Notes: generated by a model from the letters alone, not told the origin. Shown: positions 19,529 through 29,643, numbered from the stretch's first letter. The stretch: DNA of 64,000 nucleotides from Asaia prunellae JCM 25354 (GCF_000613885.1 NZ_BAJV01000008.1:62001-126000); one strand, 5' to 3'. Translations and numbers: made by a program.

Positions 19529-20932
19529 CTAGCGCCCGATTGCGCGCAATTTCGCGCCGCTATTGAGTTTCTGTTCGATAGATTCGAGAGAAACGCCGCG
19601 AGTTTCGGGAACAAAGAAGAGCGTAAAGCCAATGAAGAGCGCGTTGAGCCCGGCATAAAGCCAGAAAGTATGCGAGGCACCGAGGCTGCCCAGAAGGGTC
19701 AGGAATGTTGCTCCGACTGCCATATTCGCGATCCAGTTCGTGAAAGTGGAGCAGGCAACACCAAAATCACGCCCTTCAAGCGGCTGGACCTCTGCACAGA
19801 GGATCCAGATCAGCGGGCCCGCAGAGAAGGCAAAGCCCGTAATGAAAAGCAGCAGAACCGCAACCGAAAGGTAATGCATTGCGGTGCCTGAATCGCTTCC
19901 GACGGACAGAAGGATAGCAAGAGCCCCCATTCCGAGCGCCATAATGGCGAACCCGGCAATCAGCATGGGACGTCGACCCCAGCGATCGACAAAACTGATT
20001 GCAATAAAGGTCGCCAGCATGTTCACGAGGCCGACAATTGCCGTTCCCCACATCTGGCCATCCTGACCGAAACCCGCGACCTCGAAAATGCGCGGGGCAT
20101 AATACATGACGACATTGATGCCGGTCAGCTGCTGGACAATCTGCAATCCGATACCGAGAAAAACCGAGCGGCGGAAATTCGGATTTTCAAGAAACATCGA
20201 GAAACCACGCTGCTTCTGTTTCAGCCTGTCCTGTATCTCGCCGATTTCCTTCTCAGCCTCTGCACGCGAAGGACGAAGGCTTGCAAGCGTTTCAAGCGCC
20301 TCGTCATGACGCCCACGCAGCATCAGCCAGCGCGGGCTGTCAGGCAGAAACAACGAGCCCAGCATGAAGACCGCCCCTGGCACGGCGACAATTCCCAGCA
20401 TCCAGCGCCAGGCGCCGTAATAGGAAAAAACCGCATCCGATACGAAAGCGAGCAGAATACCGATCGTAATCATCAGCTGGTAAACCGAAATCAGACTTCC
20501 GCGATGCTGCTCATCTGCCACTTCTGAAATATAAAGTGGTGCAACAAAGCTTGCGATACCAATAGCAAGACCAAGCAGAGCACGGGCCACAATCAGAACT
20601 GTGATACCCTGCGCAACAACGCAAAGCATGGCACCAAGCATAAAAAGAACAGCACTCAGTATAAGTGATTTCTTTCGACCAAAACGATAGGAGAGCTGTC
20701 CGGCACAAAGCGCCCCGATTGCCGCTCCGAACATCATGGAAGAAACAATCCATTCCTGAGCGACATCTCCTGCATGGAACTCTTTTGCAATAAAACCAAG
20801 AGCTCCAGAAATAACGCCAATATCAAGACCAAACATAAGACCAGCTACAGCGGCAAGAATTGCTGCAAGCAACATCTTTCCGACCATTGGTATCTTTTTT
20901 TCTCTTTCTATTTCATATGACGTGTAGCTCAT
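19529..20932 (-). CDS. Sugar:proton symporter, MFS sugar porter family
   Basis: 467 aa inner-membrane transporter with 12 predicted helices, related to GalP/XylE/AraE. Sugar-porter signatures are visible: G-x-x-F-G-x-D near helix 1, R-F-G-R-K-K after helix 2, L-P-D-S-P-R-W-L before the central loop, Q-Q-L-T-G-I-N-V-V-M-Y-Y in helix 7 and V-P-E-T-R-G near the C-terminus. The substrate is likely glucose or another hexose given the downstream bglX and oprB. It is the first gene of this operon, and a 626-base AT-rich region with a 21-base palindrome lies upstream. Confidence 0.9.
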   Translation of the reverse strand: MSYTSYEIEREKKIPMVGKMLLAAILAAVAGLMFGLDIGVISGALGFIAKEFHAGDVAQEWIVSSMMFGAAIGALCAGQLSYRFGRKKSLILSAVLFMLGAMLCVVAQGITVLIVARALLGLAIGIASFVAPLYISEVADEQHRGSLISVYQLMITIGILLAFVSDAVFSYYGAWRWMLGIVAVPGAVFMLGSLFLPDSPRWLMLRGRHDEALETLASLRPSRAEAEKEIGEIQDRLKQKQRGFSMFLENPNFRRSVFLGIGLQIVQQLTGINVVMYYAPRIFEVAGFGQDGQMWGTAIVGLVNMLATFIAISFVDRWGRRPMLIAGFAIMALGMGALAILLSVGSDSGTAMHYLSVAVLLLFITGFAFSAGPLIWILCAEVQPLEGRDFGVACSTFTNWIANMAVGATFLTLLGSLGASHTFWLYAGLNALFIGFTLFFVPETRGVSLESIEQKLNSGAKLRAIGR

Positions 20933-21558
20933 TACTTTTTCTGAAGCCCCATCGCTAACATTTATCTAACAAAATCTCGTAACATGTATCATTTTTAATG
21001 AGATAGTTCAAAGGATGGATAATTGGAGTCACATAATCGCGACTATTTTGTCGCTGGTTTTTATTTGTAAAAATTCTTCTATAAAAACAAATGCCTAGTT
21101 AATTTTTATATAGTCACATTTTTTTCTGATTGAGACGTCAAAAATTACAGAATACGATTCTGTAAATGACTACCAGCATATTTTATTTTGATAAATTATC
21201 TCAGAGAGGGACGATTACCCATCCCATGCTCAAGCATCCTGTTTCAGGGCACTGACGTCAGAAAATAATATTTTTACCAATAATATTTGTAATTTCGTAT
21301 ATACATATTATACAAATTCATATTTTACTATGATCTATATTTGTTTATATAATAAATATAAGATATCTGTTTGTAACCAGATTGACCCGATACATCTGTT
21401 CCCTTTCCGACAAAGCCTTGCCGGCAAGACAGGACTGTCAGGAAATCTGCGCAACCCTGGCAAATCTTTGAATGATGCGCTTTTAACCAGACGGGAACTC
21501 CCCTGTTTCAGGTCTGTTCTGGCCTAAGACCTCTTATCTGCCTGAAAAGGACACGACC
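20933..21558. other. AT-rich divergent intergenic region
   Basis: No convincing gene is present in these 626 bases. They hold the promoters of the sugar operon (left) and the alpha/beta hydrolase gene (right). Visible structure: a 21-base palindrome at 21145-21165, direct repeats of AATAATATT near 21270-21290, and a nested stem at 21404-21445. Confidence 0.55.
21145..21165. promoter_or_regulatory. Perfect 21-base inverted repeat, candidate operator
   Basis: TTACAGAAT (21145-21153) and ATTCTGTAA (21157-21165) are perfect 9-base arms around ACG. The site is 213 bases upstream of the sugar symporter start and 394 bases upstream of the hydrolase. It looks like the operator of a dimeric regulator; no regulator gene is adjacent. 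Confidence 0.45.
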
Positions 21559-22389
21559 ATGTCTTATCTGACATTACGTGACGGTAATACTCTTCATTAC
21601 AAGGATATGGGCGCCGGACGGCCGGTATTGCTGGTCCATGGATGGCCACTGACCGGCGATATGTGGGAATACCAGACTCTGGCCCTGCTCGAAGCTGGCT
21701 ATCGCGTGATCACCTATGATCGTCGTGGATTCGGCCAGTCCAGCCATCCCTTTGGTGGCTATGATTATGAGACGCTTACCGCAGATCTTGCCGAGCTGAT
21801 CGATCATCTCGACCTGACCGATCTTACCCTGATCGGGTTCTCGATGGGCGGTGGAGAGGTGACACGCTATGTCAGCCGTTTTGGCCCGACGCGTCTTGCC
21901 GGTGTCGGTCTGATCGCGTCTGTCGTACCGTTCCTGCTCCAGACAGATGACAATCCCGATGGTGTACCGGTCGATGTGTTTGCCGAATTCAAGGCACAGA
22001 TACGTCGCGACCGCTTTCACTTTCTGGCCGAATTCCTGAAGGGTTTCTACGGCGTCAGCCTGATCCGCAAGCCGGTCAGTCAGGCATTGATTGACTGGAG
22101 CTTCACGCTTGGCATTATGGCCAGCCCGAACGCAACGCTGGACTGTATCGACAGCTTCAGCCGTACCGATTTCCGCCCGGATCTGGCTGCGCTGACCCTC
22201 CCGGTTCTGGTGGTCCATGGCACCGGCGACAAGACAGTGCCCTACGAGCTGACCGGCAAGCGTGTGAGCGAGCGGCTGCCCCATGCGCGCTATGTTGAAT
22301 ACGACAGCGCACCGCATGGTCTGTTCGCGACCGATGCCGAAGCCCTGAACCGCGATCTGCTCAGCTTCCTGAGCAGCACGAAACTCTGA
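21559..22389 (+). CDS. Alpha/beta hydrolase, non-heme chloroperoxidase/arylesterase type
   Basis: 276 aa alpha/beta-hydrolase of the group containing bacterial cofactor-free haloperoxidases and arylesterases. The oxyanion-side motif H-G-W-P is at 27-30, the nucleophile Ser95 is in G-F-S-M-G-G, the acid is Asp224 in H-G-T-G-D-K-T-V-P, and the base is His253 in A-P-H-G. Y-D-R-R-G-F-G-Q-S is the typical strand-4 block. There is no signal peptide. A ribosome binding site (AAGGACACG) precedes the ATG. It is transcribed alone, with a strong terminator just past its stop. The natural substrate is unknown. Confidence 0.88.
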   Translation: MSYLTLRDGNTLHYKDMGAGRPVLLVHGWPLTGDMWEYQTLALLEAGYRVITYDRRGFGQSSHPFGGYDYETLTADLAELIDHLDLTDLTLIGFSMGGGEVTRYVSRFGPTRLAGVGLIASVVPFLLQTDDNPDGVPVDVFAEFKAQIRRDRFHFLAEFLKGFYGVSLIRKPVSQALIDWSFTLGIMASPNATLDCIDSFSRTDFRPDLAALTLPVLVVHGTGDKTVPYELTGKRVSERLPHARYVEYDSAPHGLFATDAEALNRDLLSFLSSTKL

Positions 22390-22396
22390 CTGTGCT

Positions 22397-22419
22397 CCCC
22401 GGCCCTTTGCGGGCCGGGG
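22397..22419. terminator. Strong GC-rich hairpin terminator between convergent genes
   Basis: CCCCGGCCC (22397-22405) pairs perfectly with GGGCCGGGG (22411-22419) around TTTGC. It lies 7 bases past the alpha/beta hydrolase stop and 6 bases beyond the 3' end of gor, so it may serve both. There is no T-run. Confidence 0.65.
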
Positions 22420-22425
22420 ACTGCC

Positions 22426-23816
22426 TCAGGATGCGCGGCTGACCTGACGGGTCGGACTGCGCATGGTTACAAACTCCTCAGCCGTAGTCGGATGAATGCC
22501 GATCGTGCGATCAAAATCACGCTTGGTCAGCCCGGCCGTAACGGCGATTGCCACGCCCTGCATGAGTTCTGCCGCGGCATCGCCCATCATGTGTGCACCG
22601 ACCACTTTCTGGCTATCACGCTCGACGATCAACTTCATGAACGCCTTGCGGTCACGCCCGATCAATGTCTGGCGCAGCGGGCGGAAGGACGCCGTAAACA
22701 CATCCAGATCAGCCTGTTTCGCGGCTTCCTCTTCCGTCAGTCCTACACTTGCGAGTGTCTCGGAGAAGAACACAGCCTTGGGCGTGGTGTCGTAAGCCCA
22801 GTCACGAGGCGCGTGCTTCGAGAACAAGCGTTCGGCAAGCGTATGACCCTCGGCTATGGCCACCGGGGTCAGGTTGATCCGGTCGGTGACATCGCCGATG
22901 GCATAGATATCCGGCACAGAGCTGGTCGATTGCGCATCGACCACCACGGCCCCCTTCTCGGTTTTGACACCGAGCGCATCAAGACCCAGACCGTCGATAT
23001 TGGCTTGCGCCCCGTTGCGAAGAACACGCAATCGGTTTCGACCTGCGTCCCATTGGACAACACGACCTGACGGGCGCCGCCCTTGAGGGCCTCGATCTTT
23101 TCGGGCGAGACACCAGCATGAACGGTGATGCCATGCTTGGGCAGGGCCTCGAGCAGTTTCTGACGCAACTCCTGGTCGAAACCGCGCAAAGGCAGATCCT
23201 GACGGAAAACAAGATCGACCTTTGAGCCGAGTCCTGCAAAAATACCGGCAAATTCGACGCCGATATAGCCGCCGCCGATAATACAGACACGCTCGGGCCG
23301 TTCGGTCAGATGAAATGCCTCATCGGAGATGATCCCGAGTTCTGCTCCGTCGATGGGCGGGCGCACGGGGCGACCGCCGGTCGCAATGACGATCTTCTCG
23401 GCCGTCACGCGCTGCGGCGTCGCCTGTTCGTCGAGCGGGCCCGGGCCGATCTCGACTGTATGAGCGTCGATCATCCTTGCCCGACCGGTAAAAAGGCCGA
23501 TCCCTGCCTTGTCGAGCATGGATTTGTAGATCCCGTCGAGACGCTCGATTTCCTTGTCCTTGGCTGCGATAAAGCGGGGCCAGTCATGCGCGCCGATCGT
23601 GACATCCCAGCCATAGGCACGGGCGTCGTCAGCGGCCTCAGCCCCTTCTGATGCATAGACCATCAGCTTCTTGGGAACGCAGCCGAGATTGACGCAGGTG
23701 CCTCCCCAATGGCGGCTTTCGGCAATACCGACACGGGCACCGTTTTGTGCGGCGATACGGGCGCAGCGCACACCGCCCGACCCGGCCCCTATGACGAAAA
23801 GATCGAAATCCGGCAT
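22426..23816 (-). CDS. gor: Glutathione-disulfide reductase, frameshifted
   Basis: Cytosolic FAD/NADPH flavoenzyme that regenerates glutathione. The FAD motif G-A-G-S-G-G-V-R is near residue 9, the redox-active disulfide in G-G-T-C-V-N-L-G-C-V-P-K-K, the NADPH motif in I-G-G-G-Y-I-G-V-E-F, and the dimer-interface His in G-I-H-P-T-T-A-E-E. The N-terminal 280 residues and the C-terminal 180 are in different frames. One extra C at the CC opposite 23002-23003 (G-R-K-P-N-I-D-G-L) restores a 463 aa protein, the normal length. Start ATG 23816 has GGAG upstream. A hairpin that ends fpr transcription lies just before it. Confidence 0.9.
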
Positions 23817-23838
23817 ATGACTTGTCTCCAAAAGAAAA

Positions 23839-23864
23839 CGCGGCCGGAAGAACTCCCGGCCGCG
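23839..23864 (-). terminator. Rho-independent terminator of fpr
   Basis: CGCGGCCGG (23839-23847) and CCGGCCGCG (23856-23864) form a perfect 9-base stem. On the minus strand it is followed by TTTTCTTTT, a good terminator. It ends 22 bases before the gor start codon. Confidence 0.8.
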
Positions 23865-23917
23865 CATATCATAATCACTACTGTGTCCTGCGCCCCTACA
23901 GAACGGGCGTAGCAGGC

Positions 23918-24801
23918 TCAGCGTTCCGCAAAAGCCTTTTCGACAACATAAGAGCCTGCTTGCTCATATTGCCTTCTTCAAAGCCCATAGAAACGAGCAG
24001 CTTTTCAGTATCAGCCAGCATTTCGGGCGAACCGCAGATCATCACACGGTCATGCTCTGGATCGAGCTTCGGCAGGCCGAGATCTGCAAAGATTTTACCG
24101 TTTTCAATCAGCGTGGTGATGCGGTCGGTCACGGCAAAGTCTTCACGCGTGACGGCCGGGTAGTATTTGAGCTGCTTGGACACAAATTCGCCGAGGAATT
24201 CATGGTTCGGCAGGTCGTGGCGGATATGGTTCATATAAGCCAGTTCGCCCGAGATACGTACGGTATGGCTTAGCACCACATTCTCGTAGCGCTCATAGCA
24301 CTCAGGGTCTTCGATCAGGCTCATGAACGGTGCAAGCCCGGTGCCGGTCGACAGGAAATACAGATTGCGACCCGGGCGCAGATTGTCGAGCAACAACGTA
24401 CCGACCGGCTTGCGACCGACCAGAACCGTGTCACCCACCTTGACGTGGCGCAGACGCGAGGTCAGCGGGCCGTCTTCCACCGCAATGGAGAAAAATTCCA
24501 GCTCTTCCTCATAATTGGCCGAGGCGATGGAATAGGCGCGCAGCAGCGGCTTGCCCTCGACCTCGATGCCGATCATCGTGAACTGGCCGTTCTCGAAGCG
24601 CAGCCCAGGGTCGCGCGTGCAGGTGAAGGTGAAAAGGCGGTCGGTCCAGTGATGCACGCTCAGAACCTCGCAGGCCTGAAGGTGACCATATTCCTTGCTC
24701 GGCGGCGCCAGGTGATACTGGCCGGGATGGCCCTCGACAGGAAGGAGCCCAGAAAGCGGCTCGGCAATGGTTGGCATCGGCAGTGAGACAGGCGCGTTCA
24801 T
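23918..24801 (-). CDS. fpr: Ferredoxin/flavodoxin-NADP reductase, frameshifted near the 3' end
   Basis: FAD enzyme moving electrons between NADPH and ferredoxin or flavodoxin. The FAD motif R-A-Y-S-I-A-S, the NADP-binding G-T-G-L-A-P-F and the late I-C-G-S-P-E-M are all present. As written the end reads S-K-Q-A-L-M-L-S-K-R and runs to 23896. Adding one G on the coding strand (CC at 23955-23956) changes it to S-K-Q-G-S-Y-V-V-E-K-A-F-A-E-R with a stop at 23918-23920, the conserved family ending. Repaired length is 294 aa, including an N-terminal extension of about 35 residues. A terminator follows before gor. Confidence 0.9.
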
Positions 24802-24918
24802 CGGCGTTCTTTCGCAAGGAAGCAGGGGGCGGGCGGTCTGACACCGCCCAAAGTGGCGAAATTTCTAAAACATCCTCTCGCCCTTTGAAAACCCCACAGC
24901 CCTGTCTGTTTTAAAATA

Positions 24919-26580
24919 TTACGACGATTTTGGATGCGTCCTTGAGATAAACTGCGAAACATTATCGTGCATTTCATGCAACGCAGGCAGATGCGCATAG
25001 ACCATATGGCCCGACGCGTATTGCTTGATCTCGATATTCCTGGCGAGCGCACGCGGGATCGGCAGATGGCGCATTTCATACACACCTTCGAAATAAGGCG
25101 TACCCAGATCGTAATAGCCCTGGTTCAGCATCACCTGAAGCGCCGGGTTAGCCTTCATCGCCGCTGCCAGATCGGGCAGCACATTTGGCTCGCCACGCGC
25201 CTGTCCGCGCTGATCGGGCTGCTTGTGCGTGAAGCTCCATTTGCCGATGCTATGGGCACTGACGCGATATTCCATATACCCATCGCCAAAAGACGGATCG
25301 GCACCATAATGCAGCGTCGTATGAGCATAGTCATTGAAGGCCGCCACATAGGCGGATTCCATGGCAGCGGATTGCGGGTCGTATTCGGGTGTCTGGCCCA
25401 AAGGATCCATGCTCGGGCCGGAGAAGCGGCTGTCGAGGCGGCCCGTATCCATACCCTGATCGCCAAGCAGCGTCTTGGCGAATTCGCCACCATTGACACG
25501 CAGATTGGCCTTGATGATGTACTCGACCGGCAGCCCCGTATAGCGATGCAGCTTCTCGGCTGTCGCTTTCAGCTTGTCGTCACTGATGCTGGTGCCATCC
25601 TGCAAGGCCGATGTGTAATCGGTCAGCGCAAAATGCTCGACCTCGGCCAGAAAGGCTTTCAGATCGGTGGGCTGGTCGGGCAGCTTGTGGTGATACCAGG
25701 CCGTTGCGGCAAAGCTTGGCAGGCCCAGCACGTAAGGCTGATCGTTGCTCGGATTGTTCTGTGCCCGGTCAATGGAATTGCCGTAATTCAGGATCTGCGA
25801 AAGCAGGATGACGCCGTTGAGGTCGATCCCTTTATCCTGGCGCAGCGCATTGGCAATGATGGCCGAGCGCGTCGTGCCATAGCTTTCACCAAAGAGATAT
25901 TTGGGCGAGTTGAAACGCCCGTGCCGCGACAGGAACTGCGCGATGAAATCGGTAAAGGCTGCGGCATCGGGGTCGGTGCCGTAAAACGCCTTGTCGCGAT
26001 CCTTGCCGATCACGCGGCCATAGCCGGTGCCGGGCGCGTCGATGAAAACGAGATCGGTCGCATCGAGCAGCGAATCATCGTTATTGACCACCTTGTAAGG
26101 GGCGGCAGGTGTCGGCTGATCGTCGACCGTCACAACACGCTTTGGCCCGAGCGCGCCCATGTGCAGCCAGACCGTGGAGGAGCCGGGGCCACCGTTATAG
26201 ACGAAGGTGATCGGACGGTTTTCGGGATGCGCGCCTTTCTTGAAATAGGCGACATAGAAAACGGACGCGACGGCCTGAGGCGCCTTGGGGTCTGGATTGG
26301 CGTCGTCCCATCCGGCGGGATGGATGATAAGCGTGCCGGATTCCGTCTGATACGGAATGGCCTGACCACGAATAGTCACGCTGCCATCGCTCAGCACATG
26401 CTGCGGTTTCATCAGGAAAGCAGGGCCCTGTAGCCCACCGGGACCACCATCGGGACCGGGCGGCGGCGGTGGTGGTCCCATATGCGGCGGCATATCCGGC
26501 GCGGCGAGGGCTGTGCCCGCGAGAAGAGACGTGAAACCGAGAATGGCAGAAAATTTCGGGACTTGCTTGAACCGCACCAT
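24919..26580 (-). CDS. Secreted serine carboxypeptidase-like protein, peptidase S10
   Basis: 553 aa periplasmic S10-family hydrolase. A Sec signal (S-A-I-L-G-F-T-S-L-L-A-G-T-A-L-A-A) is followed by a Pro/Gly-rich linker (residues about 30-50). The catalytic triad can be read: Ser233 in F-G-E-S-Y-G-T, Asp in Q-G-Y-Y-D-L-G-T-P, and His in S-G-H-M-V-Y. The N-G-G-P-G-S-S block is also characteristic. Start ATG 26580 is chosen for the signal peptide; the frame extends 31 codons further without signal character. It is divergent from the helicase gene, with a gap of 101 bases. Confidence 0.9.
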   Translation of the reverse strand: MVRFKQVPKFSAILGFTSLLAGTALAAPDMPPHMGPPPPPPGPDGGPGGLQGPAFLMKPQHVLSDGSVTIRGQAIPYQTESGTLIIHPAGWDDANPDPKAPQAVASVFYVAYFKKGAHPENRPITFVYNGGPGSSTVWLHMGALGPKRVVTVDDQPTPAAPYKVVNNDDSLLDATDLVFIDAPGTGYGRVIGKDRDKAFYGTDPDAAAFTDFIAQFLSRHGRFNSPKYLFGESYGTTRSAIIANALRQDKGIDLNGVILLSQILNYGNSIDRAQNNPSNDQPYVLGLPSFAATAWYHHKLPDQPTDLKAFLAEVEHFALTDYTSALQDGTSISDDKLKATAEKLHRYTGLPVEYIIKANLRVNGGEFAKTLLGDQGMDTGRLDSRFSGPSMDPLGQTPEYDPQSAAMESAYVAAFNDYAHTTLHYGADPSFGDGYMEYRVSAHSIGKWSFTHKQPDQRGQARGEPNVLPDLAAAMKANPALQVMLNQGYYDLGTPYFEGVYEMRHLPIPRALARNIEIKQYASGHMVYAHLPALHEMHDNVSQFISRTHPKSS

Positions 26581-26681
26581 GGGCTCCTTCAGATCGTTAC
26601 GAAATCGTATAGGAGAACGAAACGCGCGCTTCGACAAGTCTGCCGTTGCAGCAAACCGTGTCATAACGCACAAACGCTCTC

Positions 26682-29131
26682 ATGGATTCTGCACGCTCCC
26701 CCGCTGATCACGCTCTTGCCTTGGCCATTGAGGATACCGGCCTTTCTCCTACCCCCAAGGAGGAGCCTCGCCTTCTCAAACTGATCGCCCGCAACCTTGT
26801 GCCGGGGGCCGAGCGTATCCTGCCTTCGGAATATGAACGTCTGCTCTGCGACGTCCGCCGCAAGGACTGGGCAGCCCAGCTCATGAATGCCACCCGCCGC
26901 GCGGGTGAACTCTGGATCAGCAAGGCGGATATTCTCGATGCGGTGGGTCGTGTGCATGATCCGCGTGCCGGTCTCGATCTGTTACGAAACACGCTCAATG
27001 ACACCCTGGCAGGCCGTCTGCGCGAAATGGGCCATACACCGCGCGACGTGCTTGAAGCGGTACAGGCCGATCTGAGCGATGCCGGAACCTTCCTTTCCGG
27101 CGGGCAGATTGATCGTCTGGCGCAGATTGTCGCCTCTGCCTTTGGTGTCGAGGATACGGGTTTCGAAGCCGAGCTGATCGCCAGCGAGAAAGCCCGGCGT
27201 GAGGAAGAAGAACGGATCGAAGCGCGCGCGGAAGCCCGGCGCAAACGCGAGAACGAACGGCTCAAAGCCTGGGAAGAGAGCCTTGTAGGCTTCGATCAGG
27301 TGCCTGCCATTCTGCATTGTACTCCGCGTGAGGCGCTGCGCTGGATAGCCGAGAACCGTCTGCCGGTTACCCGTCGCACACCACAGCCTGACGGTACCGA
27401 GAAGTTCGAGTTCGATCCCGAGATTCTCAAGCGCCTGCGTGCGCAGCTTGCGGAATGGCGCGGTGGCGCGCGCGGCACCCCTGCCTCACGGGCCGCAAGG
27501 TCGGTAATGCCGTCATTGCACGCGTGGCAGCTCTTGATCGTTATGTGGCGCATTTTCGCACGGCGCGCTCACTCAAGCGACGCATCACGCTGGTGACGGG
27601 GCCAACCAACTCGGGCAAATCCTATACCGCGCTGAATGCATTGGCCAATGCAGAGAGCGGTCTAGCCCTCGCCCCGCTACGCCTTCTGGCACATGAGTTT
27701 CGCGAATCGCTGCTTTCCCGCGGGGTACCAGCCTCCTTGGCTACTGGCGAAGAACGCATCGATTTTCCCGGGGCGCGCCATCTGGCGGCGACCGTCGAGA
27801 TGTGCCCATTTCACAACCCCGTCGATGTCGCTCTGATCGACGAGGCGCAGATGCTGATGGACCCCGACCGTGGCGCTGCCTGGACGGCGGCGATCATGGG
27901 CGTTCCGGCCCGTCATCTCTATATTCTGGGCGCACCGGATTGCATTCCTCTCATCCGGCGCATTGCGGAACTCTGCGACGATCCGCTCGACGAAATTACG
28001 CTGGAACGCAAGTCGCCCCTGCGTGCCGCCAGCGCTCCGGTCAGGCTGCGCGACCTTGAGGCAGGCGATGCGCTCATTGCCTTCTCGCGTCGTGAAGTGC
28101 TTGATCTGCGCGCAGAATTGCTGACTCTCGGCAAACGTGTCGCCGTGGTTTACGGCGCACTCAGCCCGGAAGTCCGTCGTGCCGAGGCCGCACGGTTCAA
28201 TAATGGCGAAGCAGAAATCCTGGTCGCGACAGACGCCATTGGCATGGGGCTCAATCTGTCGATCAAGCGTGTGGTGTTCAGTGCGCTACGCAAATATGAC
28301 GGCAAGCAGACCCGTGACCTGACAGCGCAGGAAATCAAGCAGATCGGCGGCCGCGCCGGACGCTACGGCCATCATGAGAACGGTATCGTGGCTGTACTGG
28401 GCGAGGCTGGAACGCCTGCGCATATCCGCAAGATGCTGGCCGCACCGCCAGAGCCGATTACCGAGCTGCGCCCGCTCGTCCAGCCGGATTCCGATATCGT
28501 GCGTGCCGTGGCCGAGGAAATCGAGACGGATAGTCTTTACGGCGTTCTGGTGCGTATCAAACGCGCCGTTCTGCGCGCCGATGACCCGAATTATCGCCTT
28601 GCCGATATGGATCAGGCTTTCGAAATCGCCTCGGCGCTGGAAGGTGTTGAAGGGCTTGGTCTGACGCAACGCTGGGTTTATGCGATGTGCCCGATTGACG
28701 AGCGCGATAACGGCATTTCCCGTCTTGTTGGCTGGGCGAGTGACCATGCAGCCGGACGACGCGTACCGCCCCCCGGCACAGGACGGCTCGTTCAGCCCTC
28801 ACAGGCAGGACGAGAAGAACTGGAGCGCGCCGAGAAACGCCACAAGCGTCTTGTTGCCTGGCGTTGGCTCTCCCTGCGCTTTGCTGATGCCTATACCGAC
28901 AGGCAAACAGCCGAAGAGAATACGACCGCCCTCAATGACTGGATTGAAGCCGTATTGCGTCAGCAAAGCCGTGAGCGCAAACATCAGAAGCGTGCAGCCC
29001 CGGGTCAGAGACCAGGGGGCAAACGCACCTTCAGCAAACGTCAGCCAGAGCGCGACTCACGCTCACCCCATGAAGGGCGTGCCCCGAAGGACCCGAAGAC
29101 CATGAGAAAACGCAGACCCGGACGGGGATAA
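26682..29131 (+). CDS. Suv3/MgpS-type ATP-dependent RNA helicase, frameshifted in a C4 run
   Basis: About 816 aa superfamily 2 helicase of the kind related to mitochondrial SUV3, common in alphaproteobacteria and proposed to act on structured RNA. The N-terminal 265 residues include a charged coiled stretch (E-K-A-R-R-E-E-E-E-R-I-E-A-R-A-E-A-R-R). The core follows with Walker A G-P-T-N-S-G-K-S-Y-T, D-E-A-Q in motif II, and motif VI Q-I-G-G-R-A-G-R. The C-terminal tail is very basic (R-K-R-R-P-G-R-G). The two halves are in different frames; one extra C in the C4 run at 27478-27481 joins them (R-G-T-P-C-L-T-G-R-K). A terminator follows. Confidence 0.88.
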
Positions 29132-29156
29132 GCGCTCGATCTGAAGTTCCGGCTCC

Positions 29157-29224
29157 GACAGGCGAAGGTCTGCCCCTCAAAGAGGCACCTGCGGCGTTAC
29201 GACTCGCCTGTCTGCTGTTTTTTT
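29157..29224 (+). terminator. Rho-independent terminator of the helicase gene
   Basis: GACAGGCGA (29157-29165) pairs with TCGCCTGTC (29204-29212) and an inner TGCC-C-CTC/GAGGCA stem. A TGCTG then T7 tract follows. It starts 26 bases after the helicase stop. Confidence 0.7.
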
Positions 29225-29269
29225 GTGATTTCAGGAAAGTCAATATACTGAAATCACTAGGAATTTTTA

Positions 29270-29298
29270 CCCCCACTCTGGGGGAGAGCAATTTTTTT
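29270..29298 (+). terminator. Second terminator-like hairpin with T7 tract
   Basis: CCCCC (29270-29274), ACTCT loop, GGGGG (29280-29284), then AGAGCAA and T7 (29292-29298). The stem is short. It could terminate something started inside the gap or act as a backup for the helicase terminator. Confidence 0.4.
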
Positions 29299-29643
29299 CG
29301 CCAGATTGACGTAAAAAAGTTCTTCCATTCTTCATAAAAACCGGGCTAGCGTTTCCTTGCGGCAACCGAAGTTGCTTCAAATAATTCTTCGAAAATTACT
29401 TCGAAGAATGAAGTAAAATACGGCCAACGCGAAACAGTGCGTATCTTGCGCCATGTGAAGAAGGAATACAGATATGTCGTCTGGTCTTTCCGTAAGCACA
29501 TTATCGTCGAAAACTATGACCTCGATCAGGGTTTTCTTTGCAGATGCCAAATATAACGGGGTTGGCCCACCGTAAAGGTGCGCCTCGGCCCTCCGCCGTT
29601 CCTCTCCGGTTAGGAAATGCGCAGGGCCACCTCGGTCTCGGTT

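Larger units (their letters stand above)
29132..29643. other. 512-base gap between convergent genes, packed with inverted repeats
   Basis: Between the helicase end (+) and the dld end (-) there is no convincing protein gene, yet several perfect inverted repeats occur: 29157-29212 with a T-run, 29225-29257 (arms GTGATTTCAG/CTGAAATCAC), 29270-29284 (C5/G5) with a T7 tract, 29362-29375 (GCAAC-CGAA-GTTGC), and 29384-29409 (ATTCTTCGAA/TTCGAAGAAT). A 33-codon reading frame (ATG 29474 to TAA 29573-29575) has GAAGGAA upstream but no recognisable product. A small RNA or small protein locus is possible. Confidence 0.4.

Noticed and set aside
24967-26433. 488-codon plus-strand reading frame
   Set aside because: It lies wholly antisense to the S10 peptidase gene, has no domain or signal, and is a frame kept open by high GC content.
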